The translations under genes and the position numbers were made by a program. Shown in pieces: positions 49,547 to 58,836 of a DNA stretch of 64,000 bases. Source of the DNA: Streptomyces ruber (GTDB lineage Bacteria; Actinomycetota; Actinomycetes; Streptomycetales; Streptomycetaceae). Numbering within the stretch: position 1 is the first letter of the stretch; every line of letters begins with the position of its first letter. The notes under the pieces are model-generated. The model was not told the DNA's origin, ran no database searches, and saw nothing but the letters and a program-made list of their open reading frames with translations. The stretch spans positions 147,159-211,158 of the forward strand of contig NZ_BMQK01000013.1 of assembly GCF_014648075.1 (NCBI RefSeq), given 5' to 3'.

Positions 49547-50395
49547 CTAACGAGGGATGGGCTCCTTGTGCTGTACGCGCCGGAAGAGCAGGTCGTTCAC
49601 CACATGACCCTTGTCCAGTCCCTGGCCCTCGAAACGGGTCCGGGGCCGGAAGGCGGGGCGCGGCGCGTACCCGCCGTCGGGCTGCGTGTTCTCGAAGTCC
49701 GGGTGCGCCGTGAGGACCTCGAGCATCTGCTCGGCGTACGGCTCCCAGTCGGTGGCGCAGTGCAGCAGCGCCCCCGGCCGGAGCCGGGTCGCGGCGAGTG
49801 TGAGGAACTCCGGCTGGATCAGCCGCCGCTTGTGGTGCCGCTTCTTCGGCCAGGGGTCGGGGAAGTACACACGGAGTCCGTCCAGGGCGTCGGGGGCCAG
49901 CATCTCCCGGAGCAGGATGATCGCGTCGCCGTTGCCGACGCGGATGTTGTCCAGCCCGTTCCGCTCGGCGAGGTTCAGCAGGTTGCCCTGGCCGGGGGTG
50001 TGCACGTCGACCGCGAGGATGTTGGTGTCCGGGTCCGTGGCGCCCATCTGCGCGGTCGCCTCGCCCATGCCGAACCCGATCTCCAGCACCACGGGACGGT
50101 CGTTGCCGAACAGCTCGGACAGGTCGAGCGTCCGGCTGCCGTCGATGTCCAGTCCCCACTTGGGCCACAGCCGCTGCAGGGCGTCCGCCTGACCTGTGGT
50201 GACCCGGCTGCGGCGCGGCTGGAAACTCCGGATCCGCCGCTCGAAGTGCGACCCGGCCGGGTCCGCCTTCGGGCCGTCGGGGAACCGGGGCTCGCCCTTG
50301 GCGCGGTGGTGCCGTGGGGCGGACGCGGAGTCGGGGGCGTCGGGGGCGTCGGCCTCGGGGGCGTCGGCGTCGGGGGTGTGGGCGGAGTCAGACAC
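49547..50395 (-). CDS. trmB: tRNA (guanine-N7-)-methyltransferase TrmB
   Basis: TrmB methylates G46 of tRNAs. The 282-residue protein has the SAM motif LEIGFGMGEAT, DVHTPG, and the family signature FPDPWPKKRHHKRRL, followed by the ATDWEPYAEQM segment. The N-terminal 50 residues are an extra acidic Ala/Asp/Pro-rich tail (DADAPEADAPDAPD) encoded by short repeats. The GTG at 50395 (MSDSAHTPD) is taken as the start. Ten base pairs separate it from the PrsW-like gene, so the two are likely co-transcribed. Confidence 0.94.
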   Translation of the reverse strand: MSDSAHTPDADAPEADAPDAPDSASAPRHHRAKGEPRFPDGPKADPAGSHFERRIRSFQPRRSRVTTGQADALQRLWPKWGLDIDGSRTLDLSELFGNDRPVVLEIGFGMGEATAQMGATDPDTNILAVDVHTPGQGNLLNLAERNGLDNIRVGNGDAIILLREMLAPDALDGLRVYFPDPWPKKRHHKRRLIQPEFLTLAATRLRPGALLHCATDWEPYAEQMLEVLTAHPDFENTQPDGGYAPRPAFRPRTRFEGQGLDKGHVVNDLLFRRVQHKEPIPR

Positions 50396-50530
50396 AATGC
50401 GGTCGATTTTACGCGGGCGGGCGCGGGGGCCGCTCCGTTCGGCCCGGGCACAGCGCCCGGACACAGCGCCCGGGCACACGGTGCGGACACACGTCCGGGC
50501 ACACCACGGTGAGTGCCGGTACGGGCCGTG

Positions 50531-51754
50531 TCAGCCCCCGCTCAGCGCGGCCAGTGCCCTGCGGCTCACTTCGCGGCCGATCGGGAGGGAGGCGGTGGCC
50601 GCCGGGGACGGCGCGTTCAGCACGTGGACGGTCCGCGGGGCCTCGCGGATCAGGAAGTCGTCCACCAGGGTGCCGTCCCGCAGCACCGCCTGGGCCCGCA
50701 CCCCGGCCGCCGTGGGCACGAGGTCGTCCTCGGTCACCGCGGGCAGCAGCCGCCGCACCGCCTGCGCGAACGCCGCCTTCGACACCGACCGGCGCAGCTC
50801 GCCCGCCCCGTACCGCCAGTGCCGCCGGGCTATCCGCCAGGCACCGGGCCAGGCCAGCGTGGCGCCCAGCTCGCGCGGCCGTACGACGTCCCAGCCGTAC
50901 CCCTCGCGGGCGAGCGCCGGCACCGCGTTCGGGCCGATGTGGACGTCGCCGTCGATGCCCCGGGTGAGGTGCACCCCGAGGAACGGGAACGCCGGGTCGG
51001 GCACCGGATAGACCAGTCCACGCACCAGCTCGGGACGGAGCAGCGTGTAGTACTCGCCGCGGAACGGCACGATCCGCATCCCGGGCTCGTCCCCGGCCAG
51101 CCGGGCGACCTCGTCGCAGTGCAGCCCGGCGCAGTTCACCAGCACGCGCGCGCGGACGACGGTGCCGTCGGCCGTGCGGACGGCGACGCCGAGCGCCGGG
51201 CGCCGGTCGATCCGCACCGCCTCGGTGCCGTAGCGGATCTCCGCGCCGGACGCGTCCGCGAGCTGCCGGGCGACGGCGGCGAAGTCGCAGACGCCCGTCG
51301 TGCCGACGTGGATCGCGGCGAGTCCCCGCACCCGCGGCTCGTACTCGGTTATCTGGGCCGGGCCCAGCTCCCGTACCGGTATGCCGTTCTCCCGGCCGCG
51401 CTGGACCAGGGCGTGCAGCCGGGGCAGCTCGGAGCGGTCGGTGGCGACGATCAGCTTGCCGGTGACGGCGTGGGCGATGCCGTACTCGGCGCAGAACTTG
51501 ACCATCTCGGTGGCGCCCCGCACCGCGTACCGCGCCTTGAGCGAGCCGGGGCGGTAGTAGATCCCGCTGTGGATCACTCCGCTGTTGCGTCCCGTCTGGT
51601 GCCGGGCGGGGCCCCGTTCCTTCTCCAGCACGGTCACGCGCGTGCCCGGCGCGGCCCGGGTGATGGCGTACGCGGTCGACAGGCCGACGATCCCCCCGCC
51701 GATCACCAGCACGTCACAGTCGTACGCGATGCCGTACGGACCCCGCTGCAGCAC
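50531..51754 (-). CDS. lhgO: L-2-hydroxyglutarate oxidase-like FAD oxidoreductase
   Basis: A 407-residue FAD enzyme of the DAO family, most like L-2-hydroxyglutarate oxidase/dehydrogenase. The dinucleotide motif VLVIGGGIVGLSTA is near the N-terminus, followed by RHQTGRNSGVIHSGIYY, the LhgO hallmark, and FRGEYYTL with the C-terminal GVRAQ. It would oxidise L-2-hydroxyglutarate to 2-oxoglutarate, a repair function. I use GTG 51754 because GGGAGG lies just upstream; an in-frame ATG at 51784 is the alternative. Confidence 0.88.
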   Translation of the reverse strand: MLQRGPYGIAYDCDVLVIGGGIVGLSTAYAITRAAPGTRVTVLEKERGPARHQTGRNSGVIHSGIYYRPGSLKARYAVRGATEMVKFCAEYGIAHAVTGKLIVATDRSELPRLHALVQRGRENGIPVRELGPAQITEYEPRVRGLAAIHVGTTGVCDFAAVARQLADASGAEIRYGTEAVRIDRRPALGVAVRTADGTVVRARVLVNCAGLHCDEVARLAGDEPGMRIVPFRGEYYTLLRPELVRGLVYPVPDPAFPFLGVHLTRGIDGDVHIGPNAVPALAREGYGWDVVRPRELGATLAWPGAWRIARRHWRYGAGELRRSVSKAAFAQAVRRLLPAVTEDDLVPTAAGVRAQAVLRDGTLVDDFLIREAPRTVHVLNAPSPAATASLPIGREVSRRALAALSGG

Positions 51755-51861
51755 TCGCTCCACCTCCCGGCTCCGATAGTGCATTGCGCCACTGACAACG
51801 CCCTCAAACCCGGAGCCCCTGAGCGAACCGCCCGCCGCCGTCTGCCGTCTGCCGCCGCGGG

Positions 51862-53286
51862 CTAGGCCGGAGCCATCAGCAGCGGTCGTGCGCGCTCCCG
51901 CAGCTCCACCACGCGCGGCTCGTCGCCGTACGGCTCCAGCCGGTGCAGGAGGTCCTTGACGTACTCGGTGGTCCGGGCCGACGAGATGCGCCCGGCGACC
52001 TCGACCGCCCGTACGCCCTGCTCGCAGGCGGCGTCCAGGTTCCCCGACTCCAGTTCGGCGACCGCGGAGACGACCAGGCGCAGGCCGTGCGAGCGGACGT
52101 ACTCCTCGGTGGGCCGGGACAGGGCCTGCTCGGTGAAGCGGCGGACCTGGCGCGGGGCCTTGAGGTCGCGGTAGCACTCCGCGGCGTCGGCCGCGAAGCG
52201 GTCGTACGAGTAGAAGCCGAGCCAGGACGGGTCCTGGTCGCCGTCGCGGGCCCGCTCCAGCCAGCCCTCGGCCGCCTTCAGGGCCGTGCCGGCCGCCTGG
52301 GCGTCTCCCGCGCGCGCGTGGGCCCGTGCCTCGACGAGGCGGAAGAAGCTCATGGTGCGGGCGGTGGCCAGGCCTCTGTTGCGCTCCAGGGCGGCCTGGG
52401 CGAGGTCGACACCCTCGTCGCCGAAGCCGCGGTAGGTCGCCTGGAGGGACATCGAGGCGAGGACGTAGCCGCCGAGGGGCACGTCGGCCGCCGCGCGCGC
52501 GAGGCGCAGGGCCTGGATGTAGTAGCGCTGGGCGGCCTCCTGCTGACCCGTGTCAAAAGCCATCCAGCCTGCGAGACGGGTGAGTTCCGCGGACGCTCCG
52601 AACAGGGCCCGGCCCACCTCGTCCGAGTACGAGCCGAGCAGCAGCGGTGCCGCCTCCACCCGCAGGCACTCCGGCACCATGGACGAACGCCAGTCGCCCC
52701 CGCCGTACTTGGAGTCCCAGCGCCGGGCGTCCTCCGCGGCCTCGCGGAGCTTCTGCACATCGCTGTGGCCGACTTTCAGTGGTGCCGCGGAGCCCTCGGC
52801 GGGGCCTGCGTCGCGTGCCACCGAACTGTCGGCCGGGGTTATCAGCCACCGTGAGGCGGGCGTTGCGTAAGCGCTCACCGCGAAGGATCCGGCCAGCGAC
52901 TGCCAGATGCCGCCGGAGCCGGCCCGGCGTCCCGCGAGGTCGAGCCGGTACAGCTCCGTCGCCGACTTCACCGCCTGGCCGACGTCTCTGGGGAAGGCGA
53001 GGCCCACTTCGGGCGCGGGGTCCGCGTCCGCCAGGCCGATCTCGTGGAGCGGCACCGGGCGGCCCAGTTTCTGGCCGATGGCGGCGGCGATGAGGTGGGG
53101 CGCGGCGCCCTGGGGGACCATGCCCTTCGACACCCAGCGCGCCACCGACGTCTTGTCGTAGCGAAGGGTCAACCCGCGTTGGGCGCCGAGGTCGTTGACG
53201 CGCCGCGCGAGTCCCGCGTTGCTGATCCCCGCGAGGGCGAGAACGGCGCCGAGCTTCTCGTTCGGCCCGCGTTGCTCCCTGGACAT
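51862..53286 (-). CDS. Sporulation-associated TPR-like regulator (NsdA/SCO4114 type)
   Basis: A 474-residue protein of a Streptomyces family with an N-terminal helix-turn-helix-like region (VLALAGISNAGLARRVND) and a C-terminal array of helical repeats of TPR kind (AQRYYIQALRLARAAADV, LERARDGDQDPSWLGFYSYD). Members such as NsdA affect sporulation and antibiotic production. My recall of gene order suggests it corresponds to the sporulation-associated protein SCO4114; its exact role is not known to me. Start ATG at 53286. Confidence 0.85.
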   Translation of the reverse strand: MSREQRGPNEKLGAVLALAGISNAGLARRVNDLGAQRGLTLRYDKTSVARWVSKGMVPQGAAPHLIAAAIGQKLGRPVPLHEIGLADADPAPEVGLAFPRDVGQAVKSATELYRLDLAGRRAGSGGIWQSLAGSFAVSAYATPASRWLITPADSSVARDAGPAEGSAAPLKVGHSDVQKLREAAEDARRWDSKYGGGDWRSSMVPECLRVEAAPLLLGSYSDEVGRALFGASAELTRLAGWMAFDTGQQEAAQRYYIQALRLARAAADVPLGGYVLASMSLQATYRGFGDEGVDLAQAALERNRGLATARTMSFFRLVEARAHARAGDAQAAGTALKAAEGWLERARDGDQDPSWLGFYSYDRFAADAAECYRDLKAPRQVRRFTEQALSRPTEEYVRSHGLRLVVSAVAELESGNLDAACEQGVRAVEVAGRISSARTTEYVKDLLHRLEPYGDEPRVVELRERARPLLMAPA

Positions 53287-53968
53287 GCGCCACCCCTCGA
53301 CACAGACGGCTGCCGCGGCGGCATACGCACGCGGCATTCGTAAACCCAGCGTAGTTCGCCGCATCCCAAGCGTTAAGGGGCGTAAATCCGGTTGGCGGGA
53401 TTGTGGTCCGTACGTGAGCACGGACGGTTGCGACGTGCTCCCGTTGTGTGGCCGTGCGCCCGTCCGTGCGACCTTCTCCGGCCATGCCGGGAGCGCTTCG
53501 ATGGGCGGTGCGTGGGTCGGCCCGCTGTACTGGATCCAGTGGGCTGGGGGACACCGCCGCCTCCATCCCCGCGGGCGGCGGACCGGTCCGGGGGGCGAAC
53601 TCCGCTCCCCGGACCGCGCGTCGGCCGTGCGCTGCGCAGAGCCTGTACGGAGAGTGCGCACGCCACGTAGATCGCACAGCATTTGGCCGAAAAATGACGG
53701 TGCCCCATGGGTGCGATCAAGGCTCCCACCACGGCTCTTGAGGGCGCGTTCGGTGTTCTGGGGGAGCGTAGCGGGGGCGCATTCAGGTCGCGGCGGCGGG
53801 GGTGCCGCCCGGACGCGGCGAACTCCACAGGCCCACAACGGGCGCGCCGCAGGGCGCACTCAATGGTGCGCAAGCCGTCGCACGGTCCCCTTCGCGCGCT
53901 TCCTTCGTGGCAGCATGGTGCCCGGTTCGTGCGGTGCACTCGGTTGTCCACAGCCTGTGGAGGCGGCG
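53287..53968. promoter_or_regulatory. Long gap between the sporulation regulator and the asparagine-synthetase-like gene
   Basis: About 680 bp with no credible gene; frames on both strands look like shadows. A perfect DnaA box (TTGTCCACA) lies at 53944-53952, 17 bp before the next ATG. The left part must hold the promoter of the leftward regulator. Confidence 0.45.
53944..53952 (+). promoter_or_regulatory. DnaA-box sequence
   Basis: TTGTCCACA matches the high-GC actinobacterial DnaA box. It is isolated here; one more, in opposite orientation, lies at 57303-57311. Confidence 0.4.
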
Positions 53969-56056
53969 ATGCGGTGGTTGGTGGGGTGGAGCAGTGCCAC
54001 CGCTGCGGCGGGCGCGATCGGCTCCGCCGGCGCCACCGGGCCCGACGGCGGGACCGTGCATCCCGTGGGCTCCCAGCTCCTGTGGGGCGATCCCGACCCC
54101 TTGTGGGCCGTGGGCGACTGGCGCTCCGACGAGGTGCGCGTGGTCAGCGCCGACGAACGGACCCGGATCGCGGTCCTCGGCACCTGCGGCGCCAGCGACG
54201 AACAGCTCAGAGTGGCCCTCTTCGCCGCGCGCGGCGGAGCGCTGCGCCACCTCACCGCCTGGTCCGGCAGCTACACGGCCGTCCTCCAGGTCGGCCGCCG
54301 GGTGACGGTGTGCGGCGACCTCGCTGGCGCCCGCCCCGTCTTCCACACGCCCTGGGCGGGCGGCACGGCCTACGCGACCGCCGCGCTCCCGCTCGCCGAC
54401 CTCATCGAGGCCAACCTGGACTGGGGGCACCTGGCCGCGCTGCTCGCCACCCCCGACGTACCGGCCGCCCTGCACGACTCGACCCCCTACGAAGGCGTGC
54501 GGCGCATCCCGCCGGGGCACGCGCTGATCCTGCGGGCCGGGGCGCGGGAGATCGCCGGGTACGAACCGGTCGCGTCCCTCGCGGTCGCGGCACCCTCCGC
54601 CGACCCGGCGAGCGCGGTGGACGGGGTCCGGGACGCCCTCGTGGAGGCCGTACGCGCGCGGCTGGCCGCCCCCCGGCACATACCCGGCGCGGACATCGAC
54701 CCCGGTCCGGTCCCCGGCATGGGCCCGGCCGAACGGCGGGCGGCCCGGGGCATGCCGGTGCCGGGGATCGGCGCCGACCTGTCCGGCGGCCCCGCCTCGG
54801 GCACGCTGGCGCTGCTCGCCGCGGGCCTGCCCGGCTCACCCGGCACGGTCCTCGGCCACGGCACGGGCGCGGGCGAGCGCCTGCTCGCCGTCACCTTCAA
54901 CGACCTGGCCGTCCAGGGCCGCGAGGCCGAACTGGAACGGGCGGGCAGCCTCGCGGCCAACCCCCGCCTGCACCACGTGGTGGTCGCGGGCGGCGAGGAG
55001 GCGCTGCCGTACGCCGACCTGGACGGCCCGCTGACGGACGAACCGGGTCCCTCACTGGTGACGGCGGCCCGGCACCGCGCCCGGCTCGCCTCGGGCAGCG
55101 CGGACCACTTCACGGGCTACGGCGCGCGCCAGGTCCTGGACGCCCACCCGGCCCGGCTCGCGGACCTCCTGATGGACCGCAAGCGGCGGCACCTGGTCCG
55201 TCCCGTCGCGGCGCTGGCCAGGGCGGACGGCTCCGTCATGGTGCCCGCGCGCGTGTACGCGGCGGCCCGGAAGCTGGCGCGCACTTCGTACCGCACCGGC
55301 GTGGAGTCCCTCGCCGACCGTCTCCTGCACAGGCGCTTCGAGGAACCGGGCGGCGCGGCCGGCGCCTCGCTCGCCGCGCTGACGTGGGCCAGACCCGGAC
55401 CCGCGGCCCGCTGGCTGACCGGTGAGGCGCTCGCCGAAGTATCGGTTCGCCTGAACGCGGCGTCCGGCCGTCCGAACGTGGGCCCCGGTCAGCGCCCGGG
55501 CGACTTCCGCGCGCGTGCGGCACTCGCCCGGCACGCGGCCGACCTCCGCGTCCTGGAGCAGGCCGCCGAGGTCCGCTTCCAGCGCCTGCACGCCCCGTTC
55601 CTCGACAACCAGGTCGTACGGGCCTGCCGCGCCCTGCCCGAGGCGCTCCGCGTCAGGCCGGGCGCCCGCGCGGCCGTCCTCCGTACGGTTCTGGAGGGCG
55701 CCGGCGTGGGGGAGCTGCCGCCCGGCTGGGGCGCCCCCTCGCACGCGTCCTCGGCCGCCGCCGTCCGCACCGGACTGCGCACGGCGGTCGACGACCTGAT
55801 GGGGCTCTTCGACTCGCCCCTGCTCGCCGAGGCGGGCCTGGTGGAGGCCAGGGTGGTCCGCAAGGCCCTCCGTGCGGCCGTGGAGGGCGAGCCCCTGCCC
55901 CTGGACGGCTTCGCGGACCTGGTCTCCCTGGAGCTGTGGCTGAACCGCCTGCTCGCCCGCCGCGGCACCTGCTGGACGGGTACGCCGGCCCGGCAGCGGG
56001 CGGTACCGGCGGGCACCGTGCCCCGCGGCAGGGCGCTGGGGGCGGCGAAGAGGTAG
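53969..56056 (+). CDS. Asparagine synthetase-like protein without glutaminase Cys
   Basis: A 695-residue protein with asparagine synthetase B architecture. The N-terminal Ntn-like half (CGDLAGARPVFHT, PEGVRRIPPGHAL-type) lacks the nucleophilic Cys2: the protein starts MRWLVGW. In the C-terminal half the ATP/PPi loop is SGGPASG (residues 272-278), where the family has SGGxDS, so Asp is missing. FLDNQVVRACRALP is preserved. It may be a non-canonical amide-forming enzyme or a degenerate paralogue. GTGGAGG precedes the ATG at 53969. Confidence 0.8.
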   Translation: MRWLVGWSSATAAAGAIGSAGATGPDGGTVHPVGSQLLWGDPDPLWAVGDWRSDEVRVVSADERTRIAVLGTCGASDEQLRVALFAARGGALRHLTAWSGSYTAVLQVGRRVTVCGDLAGARPVFHTPWAGGTAYATAALPLADLIEANLDWGHLAALLATPDVPAALHDSTPYEGVRRIPPGHALILRAGAREIAGYEPVASLAVAAPSADPASAVDGVRDALVEAVRARLAAPRHIPGADIDPGPVPGMGPAERRAARGMPVPGIGADLSGGPASGTLALLAAGLPGSPGTVLGHGTGAGERLLAVTFNDLAVQGREAELERAGSLAANPRLHHVVVAGGEEALPYADLDGPLTDEPGPSLVTAARHRARLASGSADHFTGYGARQVLDAHPARLADLLMDRKRRHLVRPVAALARADGSVMVPARVYAAARKLARTSYRTGVESLADRLLHRRFEEPGGAAGASLAALTWARPGPAARWLTGEALAEVSVRLNAASGRPNVGPGQRPGDFRARAALARHAADLRVLEQAAEVRFQRLHAPFLDNQVVRACRALPEALRVRPGARAAVLRTVLEGAGVGELPPGWGAPSHASSAAAVRTGLRTAVDDLMGLFDSPLLAEAGLVEARVVRKALRAAVEGEPLPLDGFADLVSLELWLNRLLARRGTCWTGTPARQRAVPAGTVPRGRALGAAKR

Positions 56057-56173
56057 CGGAGGCAGGGAGAGCGCCGTGGTGGCACACGGCGAAGGGCGGG
56101 CACCGAACCGGCGCCCGCCCCAGACCGTACTGATGCGCTATTCACCGCATTCACCGCTGTGCGGCCGAACCGC

Positions 56174-56962
56174 TCACGCGGGCCGCGACCGCAGACCCTC
56201 CAGCAGGATGTCCAGTAACCGCGCCGAGGCCGCCGCCTGCTGCGCGGCGTCCGGCAGCGAGGGCGCCGCCGTGGCGATCACCAGCAGCACGTCCGACACG
56301 GTGACGTCCGCCCGCAGCTCGCCCGCGGCACGGGCCCGCTCCACGAGCTGGCCCACGACCTCCAGCAGGGCCGCCGCGCCGGCGTCGTCGCCCGGGGACC
56401 CGTCCCCGTGCACCAGCCGCATCTCGGTCACCGGCACGGACCGCTGCTGCGGCACCCGCGCCTCGTCCGCGACACCCCCGTCGACGGCTCCGGCAGCCCC
56501 GACGGCGCCGCCCGCCCCGACGCCCTCGTCGGCGACACCCACGCGCAGCACCTGCGGCGGCAGCAGCCGCCCGGCGCCCGAGGCCACCGACGTCCGCAGG
56601 AAGCGCGAGAGCGCCGACCACGGTTCGTCCTCCTGCCCGAGCGCGGTCCGCGCCTGGTCGGTCAGCCGGGAGGTCTCCTCCTCGGCTATCCGCCGGACCA
56701 GGACGTCCTTGCTCGGGAACCGCCGGTACACCGTGCCGACGCCCACGCGCGCGCGTCGCGCGACGTCCTCCATCGGCGCGCCGTAGCCCAGCTCGCCGAA
56801 GACCTCACGGGCCGCGCGCAGTACGTGTTCCAGGTTGCGCTGTGCGTCCACACGCAGCGGGGTCGTCCGTGCCCCGTCCCCGCGCGCGTTGTTCCCCGCC
56901 GTGCCGACCCCGCCCGGTGCGACGGCCGACGCGGAGGACCAATGAGAGTCCTGAATGTGCAT
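56174..56962 (-). CDS. TetR-family regulator
   Basis: A 262-residue TetR-like repressor. After a 35-residue N-terminal extension the DNA-binding domain is NLEHVLRAAREVFGELGYGA, then PMEDVARRARVGVGTVYRRF. The ligand domain contains an unusual Gly/Ala/Val-rich insertion (VGAGGAVGAAGAVDGG). Start ATG at 56962. It diverges from the NADH dehydrogenase gene, which it may control. Confidence 0.88.
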   Translation of the reverse strand: MHIQDSHWSSASAVAPGGVGTAGNNARGDGARTTPLRVDAQRNLEHVLRAAREVFGELGYGAPMEDVARRARVGVGTVYRRFPSKDVLVRRIAEEETSRLTDQARTALGQEDEPWSALSRFLRTSVASGAGRLLPPQVLRVGVADEGVGAGGAVGAAGAVDGGVADEARVPQQRSVPVTEMRLVHGDGSPGDDAGAAALLEVVGQLVERARAAGELRADVTVSDVLLVIATAAPSLPDAAQQAAASARLLDILLEGLRSRPA

Positions 56963-57336
56963 ACGTGTTCCCCCGGTAATGACGTCTCCCCCCGGAGACT
57001 CTCCCCGCCATCTGATACCGGAGCGTCGGGAACGAGCAGTGTCCCTGTGCGAGCCCGCCGTTCGCGGCCCGTGCGCATCCCCCTCCACCCCGTCGACACG
57101 AACATAGTTGAGCGAGGGTCAATTCAGAAGGGGCAGGTTCCGCACAGAGCGCCCCCCGATCGGAGTACGGGCCGGATACGCCCTTATTGCGCCCCCTGGC
57201 GCCCCTGTGTCCACACCACTTGAGCTGCGCTTTTTACCTTTACTCGGGTGATTCGGCCAACCCTGTGGAGGCGCCGCGCCCGGTCACACAAATTGTCGGG
57301 CCTGTGGACAAACGCCAGCGTCGGGTGCGTCATGGG
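56963..57336. promoter_or_regulatory. Divergent region between tetR and the NADH dehydrogenase
   Basis: About 370 bp with no gene. It contains an AT-richer segment at about 57225-57250 and a DnaA-box sequence at 57303-57311 (minus strand). I do not see a clear TetR dyad or a Rex box. Confidence 0.45.
57303..57311 (-). promoter_or_regulatory. DnaA-box sequence
   Basis: TGTGGACAA is the complement of TTGTCCACA, 26 bp before the NADH dehydrogenase start. Isolated boxes can be chance. Confidence 0.35.
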
Positions 57337-58704
57337 ATGGTGAAGGAACGCGTGCGCATCCTCATCGTCGGCGGCGGCTACGTCGGGCTGTACACCGCCC
57401 TGCGCCTGCAGCGGAACCTGAAGCAGGAGCTCCGGCGCGGCACGGCCGAGATCGTGGTCCTCTCGCCCGACCCGTACATGACGTACCAGCCCTTCCTCCC
57501 CGAGGCCGCCGCGGGCTCCATCTCGCCCCGGCACGTCGTCGTACCGCTGCGCCGCGTCCTGGACCGGTGCGAAGTCGTCGTCGGCGAGGCCGAGTCCATC
57601 GACCACGCCCGGCGCACCGTCACCTTCAGCACCCTGGCCACCGAGGAGAAGGGCGCCCCCGCCCAGCGGCTGCCGTACGACGAACTCGTCCTCGCCCCCG
57701 GGTCCGTCTCGCGCGCCCTCCCGGTCCCCGGCCTCGCCGAGCACGGCATCGGCTTCAAGACCGTCGAGGAGGCCATCGGTCTGCGCAACCACGTCATCGA
57801 GCAGCTCGACATCGCCTCCTCCACCCGTGACCCCGGCATCCGCGACGCGGCCCTGACCTTCGTCTTCGTGGGCGGCGGCTACGCCGGCGTGGAGGCGCTC
57901 GCCGAGCTGGAGGACATGGCCCGCTACGCCACGCGGTACTTCCACAACCTCAAGCCCGCGGACCTCAGGTGGATCCTCGTCGAGGCCACCGGCCGCATCC
58001 TGCCCGAGGTCGGCGAGGAGATGGGCCGCTACGCGGTCACCGAACTGCGCCGCCGCAACATCGACGTACGCCTGGAGACCCGGCTGGAATCGTGCGCCGA
58101 CCGCGTCGCCGTGCTCAGCGACGGCGCCCGCTTCCGCACCCGTACGGTCGTCTGGACGGCCGGAGTGAAACCGCACCCGATACTCGCGGCCACCGACCTG
58201 CCGCTGACCGAGCGCGGACGGCTGCGGTGCACCGCCGAACTGAACGTCGACGGCGCCGCGCACGCGTGGGGCGCGGGCGACGCGGCGGCCGTCCCGGACC
58301 TCACCGCCGAGGAGCCCGGCAGGGAGTGCGCGCCCAACGCCCAGCACGCCGTGCGCCAGGCCAGAGTCCTGGGCGACAACATCGTCCACTCGCTGCGCGG
58401 CGAACCGCTCGACACGTACCGCCACAAGTACGTCGGCTCCGTCGCCTCCCTCGGACTGCACAAAGGGGTCGCGCACGTCTACGGACGCAAGCTGAAGGGC
58501 TACCCCGCGTGGTTCATGCACCGCGTCTACCACCTGAGCCGGGTCCCCACCGTCAACCGCAAGGCCCGCGTGCTCGCCGAATGGACCCTTGCGGGGCTCT
58601 TCAAACGGGAGATCGTCTCCCTGGGTTCACTCGAACATCCCCGTGCGGAGTTCGAACTCGCTGCCGGTGGAAAGTTTCCTCAGGACCCGAAGGGGTCGTC
58701 CTGA
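57337..58704 (+). CDS. ndh: Type II NADH dehydrogenase (NAD(P)/FAD oxidoreductase)
   Basis: A 455-residue membrane-associated flavoenzyme that passes electrons from NADH to menaquinone without pumping protons. The FAD-binding motif RILIVGGGYVGLYTA is at the N-terminus, the NADH-binding TFVFVGGGYAGVEALAEL in the middle, and AWGAGDAAAVPD toward the end; the C-terminal RVYHLSRVPT region anchors it to the membrane. Length and order are as in NDH-2. I take the ATG at 57337 (MVKERVRILIV); upstream starts are possible. Confidence 0.9.
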   Translation: MVKERVRILIVGGGYVGLYTALRLQRNLKQELRRGTAEIVVLSPDPYMTYQPFLPEAAAGSISPRHVVVPLRRVLDRCEVVVGEAESIDHARRTVTFSTLATEEKGAPAQRLPYDELVLAPGSVSRALPVPGLAEHGIGFKTVEEAIGLRNHVIEQLDIASSTRDPGIRDAALTFVFVGGGYAGVEALAELEDMARYATRYFHNLKPADLRWILVEATGRILPEVGEEMGRYAVTELRRRNIDVRLETRLESCADRVAVLSDGARFRTRTVVWTAGVKPHPILAATDLPLTERGRLRCTAELNVDGAAHAWGAGDAAAVPDLTAEEPGRECAPNAQHAVRQARVLGDNIVHSLRGEPLDTYRHKYVGSVASLGLHKGVAHVYGRKLKGYPAWFMHRVYHLSRVPTVNRKARVLAEWTLAGLFKREIVSLGSLEHPRAEFELAAGGKFPQDPKGSS

Positions 58705-58836
58705 CCGGATCCAGGAACTCCGGCGACCGGGCCGGCGTCTGACGGATGTCGGTCCGGTCGGCCAGACTGCCAGACTGGTCCACGACTTCGGGCGGGCCGA
58801 CGGTCCCCCCTACGAATCCCACGAGGCATTCCCCAA

